From Gp6-AA40 sp963741135 (GTDB lineage Bacteria > Acidobacteriota > Vicinamibacteria > Vicinamibacterales > UBA2999), in NCBI GenBank assembly GCA_963741135.1, contig CAVUHC010000008.1, forward strand, positions 1,488,001 through 1,552,000: a DNA stretch of 64,000 nt, written 5' to 3'. A program made the position numbers and the translations under genes. Of this stretch, positions 19,164 to 29,644 are shown piece by piece (position 1 is the stretch's first letter; each line of letters begins with the position of its first letter). The notes beneath the pieces were generated by a model. That model worked only from the letters and a program-made list of their open reading frames with translations, had not been told where the DNA came from and did no database searches.

Positions 19164-20180
19164 ATGGCGGCACTCACAACCACTCTGGTGCTCCTGTTGC
19201 TGGGCCCGTCCGTGCAGGACGGCTTGGCGCAACAGGCGGCCCCGATCCGAGCTGAGTTCCTTCGGCTGATCGATCGCCCCAGAGTGCCGTTGGCGCCGGA
19301 GGTGACCGAGCTGCCTGGTGGTCGCAGGCAGGAACATTTCACGTTCGTGTCGGAAGGCGGCGAGCGCGTGCCGGGCATTGCCGTCAGGCCAGCGGCGTCC
19401 GGGCGGCGAGCCACGGTCATCGTGCTTCACGGTACCGGTGACAGCAAGGAAGGGATGCTGCCCCTGTTGACGGCCCTGGCGAACCGCGGCTTTCTTGCCG
19501 TCTCCATCGACGGCCGATACCACGGCGAGCGTGCGACCCGTTCCGGTGGCTACTCCAACGCGATCGCCGCCGCGTACCGAACGGGCAAGGGCCATCCTTT
19601 TCTGTACGACACCGTGTGGGACGTTTTGAGGCTCGTGGACTATCTCGCCACGCGTGCCGACTCGGATCCGGCTCGGATCGGGCTGATGGGGATCTCCAAG
19701 GGCGGCATGGAAACCTATCTGGCCTCGGCTGTCGATCCGCGCATCGCGGTGGCTGTTCCGGTCATCGGCGTGCAGAGTTTTCGCTGGGCTCTGGACCACG
19801 ACGCGTGGCAATGGCGCGTCGGGTCAATTTCGCCCGCGGTGGAGATCTCAGCTCGCGATGCAGGGCTCTCGTCCGTCGACGCCGCGTTCGTCAGAAAGTT
19901 CTATGACCGGGTCGTGCCGGGAATCTACAGCGACTTCGATGGTCCGTCGATGCTGCCGCTCATCGCACCCCGGCCTCTTCTCGTGATCAACGGCGACCAG
20001 GACGATCTGACGCCGATGCCCGGCGTGCAGGAAAGCGCGCGAGCGGCCGAGCAGGCGTACCGGCTCGCGAACTCACAAGAGAAGTTCCAGCTGCTGGTCC
20101 AGCGGGATGCCGGGCACGAGTTCACTGCAGACGCACAGCGAGCCAGCCTGGATTGGCTCGTGAAATGGCTGAAGCCCTAG
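19164..20180 (+). CDS. Secreted alpha/beta hydrolase (dienelactone hydrolase/prolyl oligopeptidase-like)
   Basis: A 338-residue protein with a signal peptide (TTTLVLLLLGPSVQDGLAQ). Oxyanion-side motif is VIVLHGTGDSKEG, the nucleophile elbow GISKGGME (Ser), followed by 'LLVINGDQDDLTP' (Asp) and 'RDAGHEFTADAQ' (His), a complete catalytic triad. The substrate is unknown; linkage to the lactonase-like gene upstream suggests ester or lactone breakdown. GTG at 19158, overlapping the previous stop, is an alternative start. Confidence 0.85.
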   Translation: MAALTTTLVLLLLGPSVQDGLAQQAAPIRAEFLRLIDRPRVPLAPEVTELPGGRRQEHFTFVSEGGERVPGIAVRPAASGRRATVIVLHGTGDSKEGMLPLLTALANRGFLAVSIDGRYHGERATRSGGYSNAIAAAYRTGKGHPFLYDTVWDVLRLVDYLATRADSDPARIGLMGISKGGMETYLASAVDPRIAVAVPVIGVQSFRWALDHDAWQWRVGSISPAVEISARDAGLSSVDAAFVRKFYDRVVPGIYSDFDGPSMLPLIAPRPLLVINGDQDDLTPMPGVQESARAAEQAYRLANSQEKFQLLVQRDAGHEFTADAQRASLDWLVKWLKP

Positions 20181-20209
20181 ACCGCCGTTCACTGCCACGT
20201 AGCCACGTA

Positions 20210-20261
20210 GCCACGGAGAAATCGTTTGAAAATGATCTCCGTGCCTCTGTGTCTCCGTGGC
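20210..20261. terminator. ACGGAG-type hairpin between convergent genes
   Basis: GCCACGGAGA (20210-20219) pairs with TCTCCGTGGC (20252-20261). It sits between the convergent stops at 20180 and 20275 and probably serves both. The same GCCACGGAG/CTCCGTGGC unit recurs at 21604-21634. Confidence 0.6.
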
Positions 20262-20274
20262 CCGTCGAATTCCG

Positions 20275-21117
20275 CTACTTCTTCCGTCCGTAATTGTCCT
20301 TCGCCGCGGTCTCGATGAGACTGGCCGTCTCGGTGTTCTCGCAGGACGTTTCCATGATGTGCTCGAACGGCGCTCGCACCAGCTTGGTGGTCGCTGCTTT
20401 CCACGTGCCGGTCAGCAGACCGGGATCATCAGCGGTGACATTGATCTCGAGCGTGTCGGCGTCCGTCAGACGATACGTTTCGACCATGTGCAGCGCTTCA
20501 GAATGAAAAGACACATCCCCGTGATGGTGGAGCCAGTTTCGGTCGCTGAAGTTCGTGACGTCGACGATCAGCGTATCCCCCTCCCAATGACCCACCGCGT
20601 CGCCATGATTCGACGGCACGACGTCGTCGCGATGCGGCCTTCCGTCGGTCGGGATAATCCGGAAGCCGTGGTAGGTCTCGATGAGCTGTACGATGGTCTT
20701 CGGCGTCTGGACGATCTCTCCGACCAGCCCGTTGCCAACGAGCGGCGTCGGGCCGATGATGCTCGGGATGCACCAGAGCGCGGGATCGTCCTTGTCGCTC
20801 AGAGTCTTGGCCTTGGCCATTGCCTCGGGCTTGTAAAGACTTCCGAACGATCGAGCGCCGATGCCCTGACGCTCTCCTTCGCGGTATACAGCGGTCGCCT
20901 GCGCCGGAATGAGATCGCGCCCAGGCCACCAGACCCCGGTCATGTCAGGATGACCATCAGCCGTGCGCGGAATCGCCTTCGATGGTGCCGGGGCGGTAAC
21001 AGAGCTGGCTGCGGTGGAAGATTGGGCCGCGACCGGCGTTGAACTCATCCAGGCGAGGGATGCGCCCGCTATCACGACCGCTGCCGTCAACCCGGAAGCG
21101 ACATACGTCTTCTTCAT
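20275..21117 (-). CDS. Conserved secreted protein of unknown function
   Basis: A 280-residue protein with a signal peptide (GLTAAVVIAGASLAWMSS). Conserved-looking stretches are 'PRTADGHPDMTGVWWPG', 'CIPSIIGPTPLVGNG', 'IETYHGFRIIPTDGRPH' and 'HWEGDTLIVDVTNFSDRNW', which match a widespread family of secreted proteins in proteobacteria and acidobacteria with no assigned activity. It usually neighbours DUF6152 proteins, as here. ATG 21117 is 9 nt after GGGAGG; GTG 21126 is possible. Confidence 0.75.
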   Translation of the reverse strand: MKKTYVASGLTAAVVIAGASLAWMSSTPVAAQSSTAASSVTAPAPSKAIPRTADGHPDMTGVWWPGRDLIPAQATAVYREGERQGIGARSFGSLYKPEAMAKAKTLSDKDDPALWCIPSIIGPTPLVGNGLVGEIVQTPKTIVQLIETYHGFRIIPTDGRPHRDDVVPSNHGDAVGHWEGDTLIVDVTNFSDRNWLHHHGDVSFHSEALHMVETYRLTDADTLEINVTADDPGLLTGTWKAATTKLVRAPFEHIMETSCENTETASLIETAAKDNYGRKK

Positions 21118-21138
21118 GTCGAACACCCTCCCACTCCG

Positions 21139-21555
21139 TTATCTGTTTGCATCCGGCTCGTTGCCCTTGGGCCCGATGATAAAGGATCGGCCGTCCGCCA
21201 GGATGATTTCCCGAGCCGCTCCCTGGTTCTTGGTCATGTCGCGCGCGTGACAACCCCTGATCGTGACCTTCGATCCCACTTTGAACACTTCGGGTTTCAC
21301 GCCGCTGCGAATGAGCGCCGTCGGAGTTTGTGCTTCAAACCCCCAATTCACGACATTGCCGTTCGCGTCCGTGACATCGAGATAAATCCAGGAGTGTGGG
21401 TTGGCCAATTTGGCCTGGGTGATGACACCCTGGACCGTCACCGGTTTATCGGCATCGAAGGCCGCTGCAAACGAGTGATGCGCCCGGGCGGGCCAGGCGG
21501 TCAGCGCACCAATACAGGCCGCTGCGGCGAGAATCCCGGAAACCCTGCGTCCCAT
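21139..21555 (-). CDS. DUF6152 family secreted protein
   Basis: A 138-residue protein with a signal peptide (VSGILAAAACIGALTAWPARA) ending at AHHSFAAAFD, the diagnostic start of mature DUF6152 proteins. A small OB-fold-like beta domain follows (VTVQGVITQAKLANPHSWIY, 'GSKVTIRGCHARD'). The role is unknown. It lies 21 nt upstream of the preceding entry and is surely co-transcribed with it. GGAGGGAGGG supports the start. Confidence 0.85.
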   Translation of the reverse strand: MGRRVSGILAAAACIGALTAWPARAHHSFAAAFDADKPVTVQGVITQAKLANPHSWIYLDVTDANGNVVNWGFEAQTPTALIRSGVKPEVFKVGSKVTIRGCHARDMTKNQGAAREIILADGRSFIIGPKGNEPDANR

Positions 21556-21603
21556 CTCAACCCTCCCTCCGACGAATGTTGCCTGGTCTTTCACTTCCAC
21601 GTA

Positions 21604-21634
21604 GCCACGGAGTTTGCCTCTGTGTCTCCGTGGC
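21604..21634. terminator. Short ACGGAG-type hairpin
   Basis: GCCACGGAG (21604-21612) pairs with CTCCGTGGC (21626-21634), lying between the TonB receptor stop and the DUF6152 start, so it probably separates the two transcripts. Confidence 0.5.
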
Positions 21635-21654
21635 CGGTCGAACTGAAAATCGCA

Positions 21655-24600
21655 TTAGAAATCCAGCTGCGCGCTGATCTTGACGAAACGACCGACCATC
21701 ACGATCTGCGGCACGCGAAACGTCCCGTAGGCAGTACTTTCCGTCAGGACCGCGCTCGAATTTAACACGTTGTAGACGTCGAGATTCACCGAAGTGCGGC
21801 GCTGCCCGAATCTCAAGAGTTTGCCGACGCGCAGGTCAACCTGATTGACGCGGTCTCCGTAAAGGGCGCCCGCGGTGGCCGCGGCGGGTGTCACCGCCAG
21901 CGCATTCGATCGGAACAAATTCACCTGCGCGTTCGCGGAGTTCCCCGATAGGGGCCGTCCGAGCGACTGGGCTGCCAACGCAGTAGGCGCGTTGAACGTG
22001 GCCTGGACGAGCGGCCCGGGATTGCTCTGGAAGGACCCGCCGACCTGGATGTCCACCTTTGGAATCGTGTAGGAGCCCAGGCCCTTCACCTGTGTCAGGA
22101 ACGGCGACTTCACATTGCAATATCCGAACGGCAGGGCCGTGGTGGCCGTGCTGATAATCTCCGGAAGCTTCGACACGATCTCGCAATTGTCGGTGGTCGT
22201 GCGCCCCGTGCTGACGCCGCCCTGGACCGTGAGTCCGCGCACAAGTCGAGCGTTGGCACTCAGGTCGATCCCGTTCCAGTGCTCGATTTGCTTGCCGTAG
22301 TTGGACGCCAGGGTCACGAAGTTCTGCGCCGGGACGCTGAACTTCGTCGGGATCACGTTATAGAGCCCGCAGATCTGATTCGCGCCACCGCTGGGCAGCC
22401 GGCCATCGGCGGGCGCGGTGATGCAGTAGGTGTCGAAGTCGGCCGGCGTCAGCGCCAGGTTGTCAATCAGCCCGAAGTTACCGTACCACCGGCGGAAATA
22501 GCCGACGTCCACCGACACGCGGGGCAGCACCTCGTGCTGCAGGCTCGTGGCGAACTCCCAGTCGAAGGGGCGGTTCCCCCATCCGGTGACCGCCTTGGGG
22601 TCGTAGGTCGTGCTGGGGCTGGCCTTGCCGAAGTTCGGGTCGTTCAAGGCGCCGCATTCGCCATTGGCCACTGCGCTCGTGAGATCGCAATCGGGGATGA
22701 AATTTCGGTCGGTGTCGCCCCACGTCCGCGTGGCGCTGTGGACGACTCTGTTGTAGGGAGCCTGCGTTCCGTAGGTGAAGGCAGGCCCATCCGAGCCGAT
22801 GAGATATTTGTTCAGGCTGACCTTGACGGCGGTCTTGCCGGTCCCGAACACGTCGTACGCGACGCCCATCCTCGGCGTGATGTCCTTCCAGTTCGAGTTC
22901 GGCGTCTTGGGAAGCGTGAAGTTGCGAGTGGGCGCGAACTGTATGGGCCCGTACGTCTCTTCCGGAAAACTACTCTTGAACGAGTCAAATCTCACACCGC
23001 CCGTGATCGTGAGGCGGTCGACCGTCCATCTGTCCTGGGCGTAGATGCCGAGATCGTGATCCAGGTTCCAGCCATCGTGGTACGGGGTTGCGTACAGGGT
23101 GATCAGATTCGGAACGCCGTTATTGAACCGGTAGTACCGGTTCTGACGCCCGTTCAGGAACAACAGGGCATCGATGTCGCCACGCCCGTTATTGAAGCCG
23201 ACCTTGAAGGCGTGAGCGCCGGTGATATACGACGCCGCCGCCCGATACCGCCAATCGTGCTGCCAGCGATCGGCGAACCCGGCCGGCCGCAGCTTGTAGT
23301 TGATCTGACTCGATTGCTCGAGGACGCCGATGATATCCGGATTTGTTTCCGCGTACGGGAACCAGCCCCACCGGTGATATTGGTGGAATGCGCCCGCCTC
23401 GAGCAGCAGTCGTGGCGTCAGCGGTGACGTCCATTCGGTTGTCATCATGTGGTGCGGCCACCCCCAATGGTTGTCGAAGCCAGGCGACGTGGTCGCGCGG
23501 ATGGCCGACGGGCACGTGCACATGTGCTCTTTCGCGAAGGAGAACCCGAATTTGTTCTTCTGGGTGGCCTGCCAGGTCAAGCGGACGTTGCCTTCATTCC
23601 ACATCCCGTCGTTGGAGATCCGATGGTTCGCGTCCTGGTTCAGCGTCCACACGTTCGGATCGTTGTAGGTGGTGTCGAAGAACATTCCGCCCACCCAGTT
23701 CTGCGCGATCTGCATTCGATGCGATACGTAGAACCACAGCTTGTCCTTGACGATCGGACCGCCGAATGCCGGATTGAGATCCGCGACTTTCCTGATGGCG
23801 TTCGGGGTCGTGAAGCCCCGGGCCTTCAAATCATCATTGAAGTTGCTGCTCTGCATCGACTCGTTCGCGAACGACGCGAACACGAGACCCCTGAACGTGT
23901 TGCCGCCCTCCTTGGGAATCAAATTGACCCGCACGCCCCCCTCCGCCGCCTCGGCCGAGACGCCGGAGCTGTCAATCGTCACTTCCTGGGTGCTGCCCAT
24001 ATTCGGAACGTAGGGCGTATTGTTCACCCCAGCCGACAGCATCAGTGAGAGGCCGTTCATCGTGGTTCGCTGGTCGAGGCCCCGGCCGCCGTGCGATGCG
24101 AGCTGGGAGACGGCGTTGCCGCTGCTTCCCCCGACATCCTGCGTGCCTACGCCGTTGAGGGTGAGACCGCCTGAGACGCTGACGCCGGGGAGCAGGACAC
24201 CCAGGTTCTGAATGAGCCGGCCCGATGGAATAGTGTCGATGACGTCGTGGTCCAGCACCTGCTGACGCGTGGTGCTTTGGATGTCGACGATCGGCGTTTC
24301 GCCGCTCACGGTGATCGTTTCTTCGACCGCGCCGACCCTTAGATCCGCGTTGACAGTCGCGGTGAATGACCCACTCAGCCCAATACCGTCGCGCTTGACC
24401 GTGCTGAAACCAGGCAGCGCGAATATCACCGTGTAGGTGCCTGGCCGCAGGTCGACGATCTTGTATTGTCCGGTCCCATCCGTGACGACCGACCGCGTCT
24501 TCTCGATCAGCGCGGGACTGGACGCTTCAACCGTCACGCCCGGCAGAACGGCGCCGGACGCGTCCTTGACGATGCCCGCAATTGACCCCTGGGCGTACGC

Positions 24601-24660
24601 GGCTGAGGGAATGATGGTGATCGACCCGAGCACGAAGAGGATCCGGAACCATGCACGCAT
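21655..24660 (-). CDS. Oar-like TonB-dependent receptor (second)
   Basis: A 1001-residue outer-membrane receptor. It has a signal peptide (ILFVLGSITIIPSAAYAQ), the regulatory-like domain (IAGIVKDASGAVLPGVTVEA, LRPGTYTVIFALPGF), a linker 'VEETITVSGETPIVDIQST' and a plug ('LTLNGVGTQDVGGSSG'). The long barrel ends KISAQLDF, with a terminal Phe as required by BAM recognition. The same domain sequence in the 35380-38430 gene is close enough to indicate paralogues. Start 24660 follows GGAGG by 4 nt. It belongs to the SusC-like/Oar receptors of acidobacteria; the ligand is unknown. Confidence 0.9.
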   Translation of the reverse strand: MRAWFRILFVLGSITIIPSAAYAQGSIAGIVKDASGAVLPGVTVEASSPALIEKTRSVVTDGTGQYKIVDLRPGTYTVIFALPGFSTVKRDGIGLSGSFTATVNADLRVGAVEETITVSGETPIVDIQSTTRQQVLDHDVIDTIPSGRLIQNLGVLLPGVSVSGGLTLNGVGTQDVGGSSGNAVSQLASHGGRGLDQRTTMNGLSLMLSAGVNNTPYVPNMGSTQEVTIDSSGVSAEAAEGGVRVNLIPKEGGNTFRGLVFASFANESMQSSNFNDDLKARGFTTPNAIRKVADLNPAFGGPIVKDKLWFYVSHRMQIAQNWVGGMFFDTTYNDPNVWTLNQDANHRISNDGMWNEGNVRLTWQATQKNKFGFSFAKEHMCTCPSAIRATTSPGFDNHWGWPHHMMTTEWTSPLTPRLLLEAGAFHQYHRWGWFPYAETNPDIIGVLEQSSQINYKLRPAGFADRWQHDWRYRAAASYITGAHAFKVGFNNGRGDIDALLFLNGRQNRYYRFNNGVPNLITLYATPYHDGWNLDHDLGIYAQDRWTVDRLTITGGVRFDSFKSSFPEETYGPIQFAPTRNFTLPKTPNSNWKDITPRMGVAYDVFGTGKTAVKVSLNKYLIGSDGPAFTYGTQAPYNRVVHSATRTWGDTDRNFIPDCDLTSAVANGECGALNDPNFGKASPSTTYDPKAVTGWGNRPFDWEFATSLQHEVLPRVSVDVGYFRRWYGNFGLIDNLALTPADFDTYCITAPADGRLPSGGANQICGLYNVIPTKFSVPAQNFVTLASNYGKQIEHWNGIDLSANARLVRGLTVQGGVSTGRTTTDNCEIVSKLPEIISTATTALPFGYCNVKSPFLTQVKGLGSYTIPKVDIQVGGSFQSNPGPLVQATFNAPTALAAQSLGRPLSGNSANAQVNLFRSNALAVTPAAATAGALYGDRVNQVDLRVGKLLRFGQRRTSVNLDVYNVLNSSAVLTESTAYGTFRVPQIVMVGRFVKISAQLDF

Positions 24661-24817
24661 ACATCCTCCAACCTGCGTACGAGAACCCGGCGGTTCGCGA
24701 GCGGAATAGCACGTGATCGTACAGGCGGGCCTTCCGCCTTCGCCGAGGCTTCGGCGGACCACGTCGATGTAAAAGCGCCTTACAGCCGAGCGCCCAAGCC
24801 CAAACGTTGGTCAGCGC

Positions 24818-27310
24818 TCAGACGTTCGCCGTCAATCGGGCCTGCGTGGGTCTGCCCATTTCCAACGCGGTCACGATGTGGTCGAGCGTCACGGGCGCGC
24901 GCACGAACACCTCGTCGCCCACCGCGGCGGAAATCGCGTTCAGCACCGCCGCGCAACCAGCCGCGACCGGAGGCTCGCCGATGCCGCGCGCGCCAACCGG
25001 CGTCTCCGGATCGGGAAGCTCGACCGCCGCCCAATCCATGTGCACCGGCACGTCGAGAATCGTCGGCGGCTTGTTCTGATAGAACCGTCCGCGCCAGCGC
25101 CACGCCGTAGCGCTGGTCGTACACCCACCTCTGGCCGATGCGCGTGGCCGATGCCCAGGATCGAGCGGCCGAGCACCTGGCCGCCCAGCGACGCTGGATG
25201 GATGACGGTCCCGACGTCGGCGACGCAGAGATAGTCGAGAATGCGGTACACGCCCGTCTCGACGTCCACCTCGACTTCAGCAAACGCCGCGACGAAGGAC
25301 AACGACGTGCCGTCGCGCGGGTACGCGTCCTTGGCCACGCCCATCAGGCCCTGCCCGGCAAGCGCCGCGGCCGATCGCTTGGTGAAGGCATTGATCTCGT
25401 TGGGCACTTCGTGGCCGTCGTAGATGCCTCCGAGCTCGATCGCCCGCTGCGCAGCGTGCGCGAGCGTCATGCCGGCACCGCCGCCCTTGCGCGCGACGCG
25501 CTCGTTGGCCACGACGTAGTCTTCGGGCCGGCCGCCGAGATCCTTCGCCGCGATCTGCTGCAGCTTCTTGATCGCGTCGGTCGCCGCGGCGTGCGCGGCG
25601 CGCGTCATCGCGTGCGTCGTCTGGCTGCCGCCCGACACGCAGCTCCACGGCAGGTTCCTGGACGTGTCGCCCCAGGTGATGCTCGACCTTCTCCCAGGGC
25701 ATGCCCATCATCTCGGCGGACACCCGCTGGCAATCAGAAAACGATTCGGTGCCAAGATTGCCGATGCCGGTCTGGATGTACATCCGGCCGTCCGGCTTGA
25801 TGACGAAGAGGCCGTCGAAGCCGACCGAGCCGGCGTTATACGCGCTGATCGCCACGCCGCTGCCACGCACCTTCGAGCCCTCGCGCTGCCCGCTCCGGGC
25901 CTTGCGTTCATCCCACTTGAAGATCTGCGCGCCCTTATCGAGCGCCTCTTTGACGAAGCAACTGGTCGAATACGTCCGGTTGCCCCGCGCGTTCGCCGGG
26001 CCGAACTTGGCTTTGCCGGCCGGCGCATTGATCTTCCGGATCTCGACCTGATCGATCCCGAGCTGGCGTGCCGCCTTGGCGACCACCGGCTCCATCAGGA
26101 CGATGCCCTGCATGCCGCCAGGCTGGCTCTGCGCGCGGCGAGGCGGCGTGTTGGTAATCGCCGTCACGCCGCGCCAGCGCATGGCCTCGGGCTGAAACAT
26201 CAGCGACGCGAAGCGGCTGGCGGTGTTGCCGTCGCCCCCCGGGCCGTACGGCCCGCCTTCGACCACGGTGAACATGTCGAGCGCAGTGATGCGGCCTTCC
26301 TTGGTGAACCCGACCTTCATCCGGCCGTGCACGGCGGGACGCGCGCCACCAATGGAGTGCTCTTCCTCGCGGCTGATGCGCATCTGCACCGGCGTGCCCG
26401 TCTTCTTGGCCAGGAGCGCCGGGATGATATCCGTGACCGACCCCGTCCCCTTGCTCCCATAACCGCCGCCGCAGTACTCGCTGATGAGCACGACGTTTTC
26501 CGGCTCGATGTTCAGCCAGCGCACCACCGACATGACGGTCTGCACGGTGCTCTGCGTCGACAGGTGGATGAACAGCTTGCCGTTCTGCCAGTACGCCATC
26601 GACGTGCGGCTCTCGAGGCACTGATGGCTGGTGTTCGGCGTGACGAAGGTCTCGTCGAGGATGAGCGACGCTTTCTTGAAGCCGGCCTCGAGGTCGCCGT
26701 ACGACCAGGGCGGATCGGTGTCCTTGCCCATCGGCAGACGACCCGCCTTGTACTCCTCGACTTCCGCCTCGGTCCATTTCAGGTCGATGCACTTCCGGAA
26801 GCGGCGGCGGCTGCCCCGGCGCTGGCGTGGGACGCACCCAGACGTTCCCCTCCACACGGGGATTCATCGCACCCGGCAGCAGCGACGCGACCGGATCCAC
26901 GCTGAACGGCAGCGGTTCCCACTGAATCTTGATCTTTTCGATCGCTTCAACCGCCGTCAGCTCGTCGACGGCCGCCACGGCCAGAACGGGTTCGCCCTGA
27001 TAGAGCGGCTCGTTGGTCAGCGCCTTCTCACTCTTCGGGTTGGCTCTGAATGATCTGGCCCGCGTCGTTGACCTGATCCTTGGGACCAGGCACGTCGTCG
27101 GCCGTCAGGATCGCTCTCACGCCCGGCATGGCGAGCGCCGCGCTCGTGTCGATGCTCCTGACGCGCGCGTGCGGGTAACGGGCTGAGGAGCAGCCTCGCG
27201 AACAGCATCCCCTCGGCGCGGAAGTCCTCGGCGTATGTCGAGCGACCGGTCACTTTGGCCCGGAGGTCGGGGGTCGTGTAGTTCTGTCCGACCAGCTTCT
27301 TGTCAGCCAT
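24818..27310 (-). pseudogene. Molybdenum hydroxylase large subunit (xanthine dehydrogenase family), at least five frameshifts
   Basis: Five or more frames join into about 830 residues. The start is LVGQNYTTPDLRAKVTGRST, then 'GEPVLAVAAVDELTAVEAI'. The middle has SEYCGGGYGSKGTGSVTDII and 'GGMQGIVLMEPVVAKAARQ', a molybdopterin-binding region. The end includes 'DVGTVIHPASLGGQVLG' and ELPDPETPVGARGIGEPPVA, whose late Glu is the expected catalytic residue. Frame changes are near 27185, 27038, 26840, 25660 and 25100, each a single base, with good conservation between. This is the catalytic subunit of an aldehyde/xanthine-type oxidase; the substrate is unknown. GAGGTG precedes ATG 27310. It may be intact in the organism if the indels are sequencing errors. 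Confidence 0.8.
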
Positions 27311-27334
27311 GCTCACACCTCGTACAGGAAGTCT

Positions 27335-27763
27335 CTACTCCACGGGAGGGATGCTGCCAACGGTTTCCGGCCGGACGATCTCGTCGATGAGAAACAGATC
27401 GGTGAGTAGCGCGCGGAGGTGAATCGACGCGTTGAGATTGTCGATCAGCTGCGAGCTGATGGAGGGCTGCGCCAGCACGAGGCCGACTGCGGCGCGGGCG
27501 TCGCTGGCGTCCCGGTTCAGCATGGCGATGAACGCCTCGTACTTTTCCGCGGGCCGGAGCTGTTCGCTCCGCACGATCTCCGTGAACACGTCTCCGAGGC
27601 CGTCGAGCGCCTCATCGCACTTTGTCAACAGCGTCCGGAGCTGCGAGCCGCTGCCGCCGCCCGGCTCGGTCCGAAGACCCTGCGCGGCATAGGCGAGCAT
27701 GAACTCGTAGCACTCCTCAATCTTCCCGCAGCGATCTCTGAGCTGGTCCCGCATGTGGGTCAC
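27335..27763 (-). CDS. Unknown helical protein in the Mo-hydroxylase operon
   Basis: About 142 residues, mostly alpha-helical by composition, with no signal peptide (GKIEECYEFMLAYAAQG, 'AEKYEAFIAMLNRDAS'). I do not recognise the family. The GTG start overlaps the cytochrome b stop (GTGA) and the Mo-subunit gene starts 25 nt downstream, so it is an operon member. A role as an assembly or accessory factor for the oxidase is inferred from position only. ATG 27754 is an alternative start. Confidence 0.7.
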   Translation of the reverse strand: MTHMRDQLRDRCGKIEECYEFMLAYAAQGLRTEPGGGSGSQLRTLLTKCDEALDGLGDVFTEIVRSEQLRPAEKYEAFIAMLNRDASDARAAVGLVLAQPSISSQLIDNLNASIHLRALLTDLFLIDEIVRPETVGSIPPVE

Positions 27764-28616
27764 AGACGCTGTCCTTCAGGAGCGCCGTCTGCCTTGGTAT
27801 CGACGATCCAGCGCTGCGGATCGTGGTGCTGCGAGAAAGTCCTGGCGGCTGATGTCGCCGAACACCATGCCCTTGGTAATCCAGAGCTTCTCCGGCCGGA
27901 TCGCGAAATAGATGTGCGCGATGGTCAGGCCCACCAGCCCGATGCCCGACAGCCCGTGCAGGACGTACATCACGCCCCACGTGCCGTCGCTGAAGAGATA
28001 CGAATTACGTACGAAGACGAGCGTCTCCACGCGCTTCATCATGAACAGCCCTGTCGGCACAACGGCCAGCGCCGACAGCACGATGGCCGTGTGATACATC
28101 TTGTTGTCCCAGGGATATTTCGCGGCCTTGCGCGGCGCCGGCGCGCTCCGGCCCATGGCCCGCTTCAACCGCGCGATCGCCTCGCTCACATCTTCCTTGT
28201 TCAGCCAGATCGACCAGAAGTCCAGCCAGAAGCTCGCGTGGATGATGTGGTACAGGATCGACACCGTGAGGACGAGGCCGGCGATCCAGTGGATCTCCAC
28301 CCAGTTGAACTCGAGCCCGAGGATCGGCACCGATGGCCGTGCCGAGCAGCGTCAGCATCGACGCCGCCATGATCCAGTGGAACATCCGCGCCGCAAGCGA
28401 GTGCCGCTTCACGCGCTCAGGCACCTTGGCCGCTGCCGCTTCGTTCACCGGCGCGGTGCTCGGTCCCGCCGGCTTTGGCCAGAACTTCACGAAGAGCGTA
28501 TGCCCCAGCATGAAGCAGACGCCAAACGCCAATGCCACGTAGACCAGACCCCACTGCGCGTGGATGAGCGTGTCCTCGCCCCAGGGGTTGATGCCCCACT
28601 GCACCAGGTAATTCAT
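27760..28616 (-). CDS. Cytochrome b (formate dehydrogenase gamma-like), two frameshifts
   Basis: Two frames give a multi-helix cytochrome b. The N-terminal part has helix 'LVYVALAFGVCFMLGHTLFV' and RHSLAARMFHWIMAASMLTLL. The second part has 'VEIHWIAGLVLTVSILYHIIH', 'YHTAIVLSALAVVPTGLFM' and 'GVMYVLHGLSGIGLVGLTIA'. Conserved His residues in these helices can ligate two haems b. Frame changes lie near 28328 and 27838; in the corrected frame the C terminus reads HHDPQRWIVDTKADGAPEGQ. It should take electrons from the Mo/2Fe-2S/FAD subunits into the quinone pool or from it, which is an uncommon partner for this enzyme family. Confidence 0.75.
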
Positions 28617-28618
28617 GC

Positions 28619-29626
28619 CTATGCCTGTGCCTCTCCCCTGATGGCGCGTTTCACCAGGTTTCTCATGAGCGGGATCTTGTATCCGTTGTGCGCGAGCGGC
28701 TGGGCGCCCTGCACCGCCAGCTCACCCGCCATCGTGGCCGTCTCTTCGTTCCGCGGCTTGCCCGCCACGGCGTCTTCCACCGACTTCAGCCGCATCGGAT
28801 GCGCGGCCACGGCATTGACGACGATGCGCGAGCCCTGAATGGTGCCGTTGGACACCTTCAGCGCCGCCGCGATGTTCACGAGCGGGAAGTCCCACACCTG
28901 GCGCTCGCGGATTTTTTCGAAGTAGAACTCCGCGCCCGCCCACGTGGCCGGGACACGAATCGCCGTCAGCAGCTCGCCCGGCCGCAGCACCGTCATCCGC
29001 ATGATGTCGATCGACGGTCCGATGAAGTAGGTCTCCGCGTCGACCACCCGCTCACCGTCCGAGGAGCGAATCACCATCTTGGCGTCGAGCGCGACGAGCG
29101 CCGGCGCCGTATCGGACGGATTCACCGCCACGCAGCGGTTCGCGTCGAAGATCGCATGCTCGCGATTGATGGCGGTTGGCGTGTCCGCGTAGCAGATGTT
29201 GCCGCCGGCCCGATAGCAGGTCCACCCCGAGCGGTAGTACCAGCAACGCGTATCCTGCGAGACGTTGCCGCCAACGGTGCCCTGATTGCGAATCTGCGGC
29301 GAGGCCACCAGCTCGGCGGCCTGCGTCAGGATCGGATACTTCTCCTTGACGAGTGGATGCTTCACCAGGTCGGTGAGCGTCGTCGCCGCGCCGATCTCGA
29401 TGCCGCCATCGGCGGTCGTCTTCACGCCCCTCAGTTCCTCAACGCCGCTGAGATCGACGACCACTTTGCGGCGCTTGTTGCGGTCCTTCAACCAATCGAA
29501 TGTGTCCAGACCCCCGGCGAGCACCCACGCATCCTTCTTGTACGTCTCGAGCAGCGCGAGCGTGTCGTCGACGGTCGTCGGCTGAAACAGCTCGAAGACG
29601 GGCATTACGTCGTGAATTATTGCCAT
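28619..29626 (-). CDS. FAD-binding subunit of molybdenum hydroxylase (CoxM/XdhB-like)
   Basis: A 335-residue intact protein of the CoxM/CutM family. FAD-binding motifs are VLAGGLDTFDWLKDR (AGG type) and 'IRNQGTVGGNVSQDTRCWYY' (TIGGN-like). The Cys-rich insert SGWTCYRAGGNICYA suggests an extra 4Fe-4S cluster, as in 4-hydroxybenzoyl-CoA reductase-like or PaoB-type subunits; that is inferred. It links the 2Fe-2S subunit upstream to the rest of the electron path. Its stop is 2 nt from the cytochrome b start. Confidence 0.88.
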   Translation of the reverse strand: MAIIHDVMPVFELFQPTTVDDTLALLETYKKDAWVLAGGLDTFDWLKDRNKRRKVVVDLSGVEELRGVKTTADGGIEIGAATTLTDLVKHPLVKEKYPILTQAAELVASPQIRNQGTVGGNVSQDTRCWYYRSGWTCYRAGGNICYADTPTAINREHAIFDANRCVAVNPSDTAPALVALDAKMVIRSSDGERVVDAETYFIGPSIDIMRMTVLRPGELLTAIRVPATWAGAEFYFEKIRERQVWDFPLVNIAAALKVSNGTIQGSRIVVNAVAAHPMRLKSVEDAVAGKPRNEETATMAGELAVQGAQPLAHNGYKIPLMRNLVKRAIRGEAQA

Positions 29627-29644
29627 GTCCCATCTCCTTCAGGC

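Noticed and set aside
25568..26905. 445-residue plus-strand open frame
   Set aside because: Antisense to the molybdenum hydroxylase large subunit, whose protein motifs are unmistakable.
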